Source: Bordetella parapertussis
GTDB taxonomy: Bacteria; Pseudomonadota; Gammaproteobacteria; Burkholderiales; Burkholderiaceae_C
Direction: 5' to 3'
Assembly (NCBI GenBank): GCA_945899335.1
Contig: CAMDIP010000031.1
Location: 1 to 10,538, forward strand
Length of the DNA stretch: 10,538 bases
In this document: in pieces, positions 7,394 to 10,538 of the stretch
How positions within the stretch are numbered: the stretch's first letter is position 1
How the letters are laid out: each line of letters opens with the position of its first letter
Notes under the pieces: generated by a model
Seen by the model: only the letters and a program-made list of their open reading frames with translations
Database searches by the model: none
What the model was told of the DNA's origin: nothing
Position numbers and translations under genes: made by a program

Positions 7394-7506
7394 GAAGGGA
7401 TACCTGTCGGTGATGTGTTTAAAACTAAGGAAGTGGGGCATACACAATGCCCGGACGAGCTGCAGGCGCTCGAAACTAATGTGGCTTATTGCCTGCAGGC
7501 GAGATA
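7394..7506 (-). promoter_or_regulatory. uppS-NYN intercistronic region with inverted repeats
   Basis: This is the only sizeable gap in the minus-strand operon. Read on the minus strand it contains, in order, the 10-base palindrome GCCTGCAGGC (7491-7500) and an inverted repeat CGAGC/GCTCG with a 7-base loop (7456-7472). A hairpin GGGCAT-TGTGT-ATGCCC (7436-7452; 6-base stem, 5-base loop) then follows, trailed by CACTTCCTTAGTTTT. Two copies of CTGCAGGCG (7460-7468 and 7493-7501, plus-strand reading) can also pair with each other. The last hairpin resembles a weak attenuator or processing site between uppS and the NYN gene. An internal promoter is possible but I see no convincing boxes. Confidence 0.4.
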
Positions 7507-8283
7507 TTAGCCTATCTTGATGCCGTTTCGGATAACAAGGTCTGGGGTGGGGGAATGTTCAGCCGCTTTGGGATGCTGCACCTGCTCATCTGTGCGACCA
7601 AAACGGCGCACACGCTGGCCATACCACTGCAAGGCTTTGGCCAAGGCGGCGTCATCAAAATCAGGCCAATGCAGGTCGGTGAAATACAGTTCGGTATATG
7701 CGGTTTGCCACAGCAAGAAATTGCTGATGCGCGACTCACCCCCTGTGCGTATCAGTAACTCAGGGTCGGGTAAATCAGCGGTACTTAAATGCTTGGCCAA
7801 ACCAGCAGGGTCGAGTTCTTGCAAAGAGCGATCAGGATGCGCGGCTTGCCAAGCGCGTACCGCTGTCAATACGTCCCACTGACCACCGTAATTGGCGGCA
7901 ATTGTTAAGTTCAAACCCGTGTTGTGGGCAGTATCTTGCTCGGCTTGGTCGATGCGCGACTGCAACAGTGGCGCAAATGCACTGCGGTCCCCAATCACGC
8001 GAAGGCGTATGCCTGCGGCTTTCATTTCGGCGACCTCAGACTCAAGGTACTGCAAAAACAAACCCATCAAGGCCGAGACTTCCTCGGGCGGACGACGCCA
8101 GTTTTCCGAACTGAACGCAAACAAGGTGAGGTAGGGCAAACCCATGGCGTGGGCGGCTTTGACGATATGGCGCACATTGGCGACACCCCGCGCATGGCCC
8201 ACGGTTCGCGGCATCAAGCGCTTTTTGGCCCAGCGGCCATTGCCGTCCATGATGACCGCAATATGCTGCGGATGCGTATTCAT
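7507..8283 (-). CDS. uppS: Isoprenyl transferase / (di-trans,poly-cis) undecaprenyl diphosphate synthase
   Basis: A 258-residue cis-prenyltransferase of the UppS family, which extends farnesyl diphosphate with isopentenyl diphosphate to undecaprenyl diphosphate, the lipid carrier for peptidoglycan and surface polysaccharides. Key features align with E. coli UppS: HIAVIMDGNGRWAK (7-20, catalytic D13), GH at 29-30, FSSENWRRP (57-65, N61 and R64), and RTGGESRISNFLLWQ (179-193, R179, R185, S187) with TELYF after it (E198, metal ligand). Length is normal. The C-terminal tail after about residue 230 is variable. It starts only 2 bases after the RfaH-like stop, so the two are coupled. The usual frr-uppS-cdsA-dxr context is absent, so this may be a second, polysaccharide-linked copy or a relocated single copy. 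Confidence 0.94.
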   Translation of the reverse strand: MNTHPQHIAVIMDGNGRWAKKRLMPRTVGHARGVANVRHIVKAAHAMGLPYLTLFAFSSENWRRPPEEVSALMGLFLQYLESEVAEMKAAGIRLRVIGDRSAFAPLLQSRIDQAEQDTAHNTGLNLTIAANYGGQWDVLTAVRAWQAAHPDRSLQELDPAGLAKHLSTADLPDPELLIRTGGESRISNFLLWQTAYTELYFTDLHWPDFDDAALAKALQWYGQRVRRFGRTDEQVQHPKAAEHSPTPDLVIRNGIKIG

Positions 8284-8285
8284 AT

Positions 8286-8771
8286 TCAGTTAGTCACAGG
8301 AAATAAATGCTGCGTATCCACGCTGACCAGATGCTGTTTGCTCATCAGGTCCACCAGCACCATGGCGCGCAAGTCGCCATCGGATTGTTGGTAGACAGCG
8401 TCTAAGCCCTTCAAGGGGCCGTCAATCATGCGCACAGCTTGGCCTTGTTGCAATAATTTTTCTGGCGCGCGTTCGGGCATGTTGCGCAAGACATTTATCA
8501 AATCGTCTGACATGGGTGCGGGACGGTTGCCAAAACTGACCAAATTGCTCACACCCAGGGTTGAGCGAATAGGCGTCCAGTTGGTGTGCTCCATGTCCAA
8601 GCGAATGAACAAATACCGACTGAACATGGGCTCAACCACCTCTGTCACTCGGCCACGGCGAAGTTTTTCAAGCGTAATAAGGGGCAGCCAAGCTTCATAG
8701 CCTTGGTTTTGCAGGTTTTCCAAGGCGCGTTGTTCTTGCTTAGGTCGAGAATGAACGGCGTACCACAACAT
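8286..8771 (-). CDS. rfaH: Transcription termination/antitermination protein, NusG paralogue (RfaH-like)
   Basis: A 161-residue NusG-family elongation factor resembling RfaH, which binds RNA polymerase paused at ops sites and lets it read through long operons for lipopolysaccharide, capsule and other surface products. The NGN domain covers about residues 1-100: WYAVHSRPKQEQRALENL at the start, then LPLITLEKLRRGRVTEVVEPMFSRYLFIRLD, and RSTLGVSNLVSFG. The C-terminal KOW domain starts at about GQAVRMIDGPLKGLDAVYQ and ends at HLFPV. ITLEK and the EPMFSRYLF stretch match RfaH better than housekeeping NusG. It is the first gene of the minus-strand polysaccharide run and is followed by uppS after 2 bases. 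No ops-like sequence was seen in its leader. The start has no Shine-Dalgarno. A different NusG specialist (for instance an EPS-locus type) is possible. Confidence 0.85.
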   Translation of the reverse strand: MLWYAVHSRPKQEQRALENLQNQGYEAWLPLITLEKLRRGRVTEVVEPMFSRYLFIRLDMEHTNWTPIRSTLGVSNLVSFGNRPAPMSDDLINVLRNMPERAPEKLLQQGQAVRMIDGPLKGLDAVYQQSDGDLRAMVLVDLMSKQHLVSVDTQHLFPVTN

Positions 8772-8801
8772 TATTTCAGGAGGTTCTAAAAAAGTTTTGC
8801 A

Positions 8802-8807
8802 ATTGTA
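8802..8807 (-). promoter_or_regulatory. Possible -10 box of the rfaH-uppS-NYN-rfbBD operon
   Basis: On the minus strand TACAAT lies about 30 bases before the rfaH ATG at 8771 and would give a leader of roughly 25 bases. The -35 region opposite it (around CCAAGG) is poor, so this is a weak candidate only. Confidence 0.3.
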
Positions 8808-8889
8808 GGGGCTTAATTTTCTAGCCTTGGCTTGATGTATCGCAGTTTCAAATGGTTTGAGGTGGACTATGATGAATTTTCACTGCCCT
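8808..8889. promoter_or_regulatory. Divergent intergenic region between rfaH-like gene and phasin gene
   Basis: Together with its edges this forms the 129-base gap (8772-8900) between two oppositely transcribed genes. On the plus strand TATGAT at 8868-8873 could be the -10 of the phasin-TetR pair, with TTTCAA (8846-8851) as a weak -35 at 16 bases. No clear operator-type inverted repeat for the PhaD-like regulator was found by eye. Confidence 0.3.
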
Positions 8890-8894
8890 AAGGA
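8890..8894 (+). promoter_or_regulatory. Ribosome binding site of the phasin gene
   Basis: AAGGA precedes the ATG at 8901 by 6 bases and supports this start. Confidence 0.65.
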
Positions 8895-8900
8895 TCCGCA

Positions 8901-9296
8901 ATGGCCAGCACACCACCTGAAATTGACCCCCAAGACATGAGCCAACGCATGAAAGATTCAGCCCAGCATATTTGGTTGGCTGGCTTGGGCGCTTTTGCAA
9001 AAGCCCAAGAAGAAGGCACCAAGGTGTTTGAAAACTTGGTCAAAGAGGGCTCACACCTGCAACAAACCACCCAACAAGCCCAAGCCAAAATGACGGAGGC
9101 CGCAGAAAAAGTGGGACAAATGGCCAGCCAAATGGGTCAAAGCGCCAGCGGCCAGATGGACAAGCTGGAAACTATTTTTGAAGAACGGGTGGCTAAGGCT
9201 TTGAAAAGCATGGGCCTGCCCAGCGCCCAAGATGTGGCCGATTTGAAAGCGCGGGTAGAAGAGCTGGAAAAACAGTTGGCCGAGCTAAAGAGCTGA
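8901..9296 (+). CDS. Phasin family protein (polyhydroxyalkanoate granule-associated, PhaF/PhaI type)
   Basis: A 131-residue mostly helical protein resembling the PhaI/PhaF phasin family, which coats polyhydroxyalkanoate storage granules. The signature IWLAGLGAFAKAQEEGTKVFENLVKEG (residues 24-50) matches the Pseudomonas PhaF/PhaI N-terminal phasin region closely. A Gln/Ala/Met-rich amphipathic stretch follows (about 53-86). Then come a region of the LETIFEERVAKAL type and a C-terminal leucine-zipper-like coiled coil (DVADLKARVEELEKQLAEL, about 111-129), which in PhaF mediates oligomerisation. It lacks the long Lys/Ala DNA-binding tail of PhaF, so it is PhaI-like in size. The next gene, 6 bases downstream, encodes a PhaD-like regulator, and in Pseudomonas PhaD activates exactly such phasin genes. 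No PHA synthase is in the window. Confidence 0.85.
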   Translation: MASTPPEIDPQDMSQRMKDSAQHIWLAGLGAFAKAQEEGTKVFENLVKEGSHLQQTTQQAQAKMTEAAEKVGQMASQMGQSASGQMDKLETIFEERVAKALKSMGLPSAQDVADLKARVEELEKQLAELKS

Positions 9297-9302
9297 CAGC
9301 CC

Positions 9303-9968
9303 ATGGTCAGCAAAGCGCCGCGTCAAACCGCCGAGCGCATTGTGGCCAGCGCTTTGGGCCTTTTCAACCGCTTTGGCGAGCCCAATGTGGCAGCCACCAT
9401 GGTGGCTGCCGACCTTGGGATCAGCCCAGGCAATTTGTATTACCACTACCCGGGCAAGGAAGATATCGTCAACCACTTGTTTGGCCAGTACCAACAAGAC
9501 TTGCAAGCTTTGCTTCCCGCTGCGAAAGACATCAAAGACTTGGAAGACGCTTGGTTTTTCTTGCATTCCATGTTTGAGTTGGTGTGGCGCTACCGGTTTT
9601 TGTACCGCGACTTAAACGATTTGCTCAGCAAATACCGCCAACTTGAGCAAGCACTCAAACAGGTGCTGGCCGATAAACATGCGGCTTTTTTAACTTTGCT
9701 TGGGCGTTTGAGCGACATGGGCTGGCTGACGCAAAACCCTACTGAGCGCGAGAGTAGCGCCACGCACATGCTGGTGATGCTTACCTGGTGGCTGAGCTAT
9801 GAATATGTGCGCGACCCGCGCCATGCCTTGGAAGACGCCAACGCGCAAGGCGGTGTATCACGCGGTGTGCAGCAAGTGCTGGGCCTCTTGCTACCCTATT
9901 TGCAAGCCCAACCCAAAGCACAGTTGCTGGCTTTGCTGCAGATGTATGACTCCCCGCCCAGCGTCTGA
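9303..9968 (+). CDS. TetR/AcrR family transcriptional regulator, PhaD-like
   Basis: A 221-residue TetR-fold regulator. The N-terminal helix-turn-helix (about 12-53) contains ALGLFNRFGEPNVAATMVAA and LGISPGNLYYHYPGKEDIV. This is very close to the region as I recall it in Pseudomonas PhaD, the TetR-like activator of medium-chain polyhydroxyalkanoate genes (LFNxxGEPNV, LGISPGNLYYHxxGKE). The effector domain also shows the PhaD-type FLHSMFELVWRYRFLYRDL stretch (about 86-104). It follows the phasin gene by 6 bases without an obvious Shine-Dalgarno, so translation is probably coupled. By analogy it would respond to a PHA-related CoA metabolite and control the phasin gene, but the ligand and targets here are inferred. 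A general TetR regulator is the alternative. Confidence 0.85.
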   Translation: MVSKAPRQTAERIVASALGLFNRFGEPNVAATMVAADLGISPGNLYYHYPGKEDIVNHLFGQYQQDLQALLPAAKDIKDLEDAWFFLHSMFELVWRYRFLYRDLNDLLSKYRQLEQALKQVLADKHAAFLTLLGRLSDMGWLTQNPTERESSATHMLVMLTWWLSYEYVRDPRHALEDANAQGGVSRGVQQVLGLLLPYLQAQPKAQLLALLQMYDSPPSV

Positions 9969-9971
9969 GTG

Positions 9972-9979
9972 TTTTTTTT
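9972..9979 (+). terminator. Possible terminator T run between convergent genes
   Basis: Eight T residues follow the TetR stop codon by three bases and run into the stop codon of the convergent amidohydrolase gene. Flanking CCAGC and GCTGG could pair only across the T run, so there is no proper upstream stem. This is a weak intrinsic terminator at best. Confidence 0.3.
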
Positions 9980-10538
9980 AAGCTGGCGCTAAAAACTGCT
10001 CGACCATGCGCACCCAAACCGTGCCGCCCAAGGGAATCAGATCGTCGTTGAAGTCGTAGCTGGGGTTGTGCAAGGTGCAGGGGCCGCCGCCATGCCCCAT
10101 CTCGCGGTGCTGGCCTTCGCCGTTGGCGATGAAGAAATAGGTGCCAGGTTTTTCCAACAACATATAAGAGAAGTCTTCCGATCCCATGGTAGGTTCTTGC
10201 GCGAGCACGTTGTCAGCGCCCACGATCTCAGCCAACACTGAACGGGTGAATTCGGCCTCTTTGGGATGGTTGATGGTTGGCGGGTAGTTGCGCACAAACG
10301 CGAATTCGCAAGTGGCCTCATGGGCGGCGCTGACGTGTTCTGCAATGGTCCGCATACGCCGTTCGATAAGGTCGAGCATCTCCACGGTGAAGGTGCGCAC
10401 CGTGCCTTGCAGCTCGCAGCTGTTGGCCACCACATTGGTCGCGTCACCCGCGTGGATCATGGTGACCGAAATGACGCCTGCATCGATGGGCTTCAAGTTG
10501 CGCGACACAATGGTTTGAAAAGCTTGCACCATCTCGCA
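9978..10538 (-). CDS. M20 family amidohydrolase (hippurate hydrolase / N-acyl-amino-acid amidohydrolase type), 5'-truncated by the window
   Basis: The C-terminal part (about 186 residues) of a cytoplasmic M20D metallo-amidohydrolase, a family that hydrolyses N-acyl or N-aroyl amino acids such as hippurate. The frame stays open to the window edge, so the start and the first metal-binding half lie outside; the ATG at 10532 is internal. The visible part begins in the lid domain (VQAFQTIVSRNLKPIDAGVISV, HAGDATNVVANSCELQGTVRTF). It then returns to the catalytic domain with TMGSEDFSYMLLEKPGTYFFI and the family ending LHNPSYDFNDDLIPLGG, whose His is a predicted metal ligand. It converges on the TetR gene with a 9-base gap. 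Exact substrate cannot be told; related enzymes include IAA-amino-acid hydrolases. Confidence 0.88.
   Translation of the reverse strand, partial: CEMVQAFQTIVSRNLKPIDAGVISVTMIHAGDATNVVANSCELQGTVRTFTVEMLDLIERRMRTIAEHVSAAHEATCEFAFVRNYPPTINHPKEAEFTRSVLAEIVGADNVLAQEPTMGSEDFSYMLLEKPGTYFFIANGEGQHREMGHGGGPCTLHNPSYDFNDDLIPLGGTVWVRMVEQFLAPA

Noticed and set aside
8778-8784. Perfect AGGAGGT on the plus strand as a ribosome site for a small gene
   Set aside because: The only start codon at proper distance (TTG at 8797) leads to a stop after three codons; no small gene follows.
9887-9895. GGTAGC on the minus strand as part of an ops site for RfaH
   Set aside because: It lies inside the TetR gene, away from any minus-strand operon leader, and lacks the rest of the ops sequence.
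10518-10532. ATG at 10532 as the start of the amidohydrolase gene
   Set aside because: The reading frame remains open to the window edge and the protein would begin in the middle of the lid domain of an M20 enzyme, so the gene is simply cut by the window.

Overview
This 10.5 kb chromosomal window looks like a betaproteobacterium of the order Burkholderiales, most likely family Comamonadaceae (inference from protein style, not from a search). The pointers are a short H-NS protein with the betaproteobacterial [16 protein letters not shown] DNA-binding end, an argB-slmA pair, a polyhydroxyalkanoate phasin beside a PhaD-like regulator, and a TRAP transporter next to a sugar-acid dehydratase. No tRNA, rRNA, CRISPR array, insertion sequence or prophage gene was seen, and no gene-free stretch exceeds about 205 bases.

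Layout. (1) 1-1618, plus strand: the tail of a TRAP-transporter large permease, then an altronate/galactarate-type dehydratase, probably one sugar-acid uptake and catabolism operon. (2) 1611-3154, minus strand: argB (N-acetylglutamate kinase, arginine synthesis) followed 17 bases later by slmA (nucleoid occlusion regulator of FtsZ). slmA and the dehydratase converge and overlap by 8 bases. (3) 3155-4573, plus strand: an AT-rich divergent control region, an H-NS family gene, and an unrecognised secreted protein that looks like an outer-membrane beta-barrel. Base composition here is visibly lower in G+C than in the flanks.

(4) 4583-8771, minus strand: a tightly packed five-gene run in the order RfaH-like antiterminator, UppS-type prenyl transferase, NYN-domain putative ribonuclease, rfbB, rfbD. 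Three of its four junctions are overlaps or near-abutting; the uppS-NYN junction carries about 110 bases with short inverted repeats. It joins a transcription elongation factor for long envelope operons, the enzyme for the lipid carrier of surface polysaccharides, two of the four dTDP-rhamnose enzymes and a putative RNA-cleaving protein. This is the most interesting part of the window. (5) 8901-9968, plus strand: a phasin and a PhaD-like TetR regulator, a small PHA-granule module transcribed divergently from the RfaH operon. (6) 9978-10538, minus strand: the C-terminal part of an M20 family amidohydrolase that runs off the right edge.

The clearest biological theme is cell-surface polysaccharide supply (UppS, RfbB, RfbD, RfaH) beside a silencer protein and a probable outer-membrane protein. 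The two ends are ordinary metabolism and carbon storage. All functional calls rest on motif recognition by eye; no database search was run.
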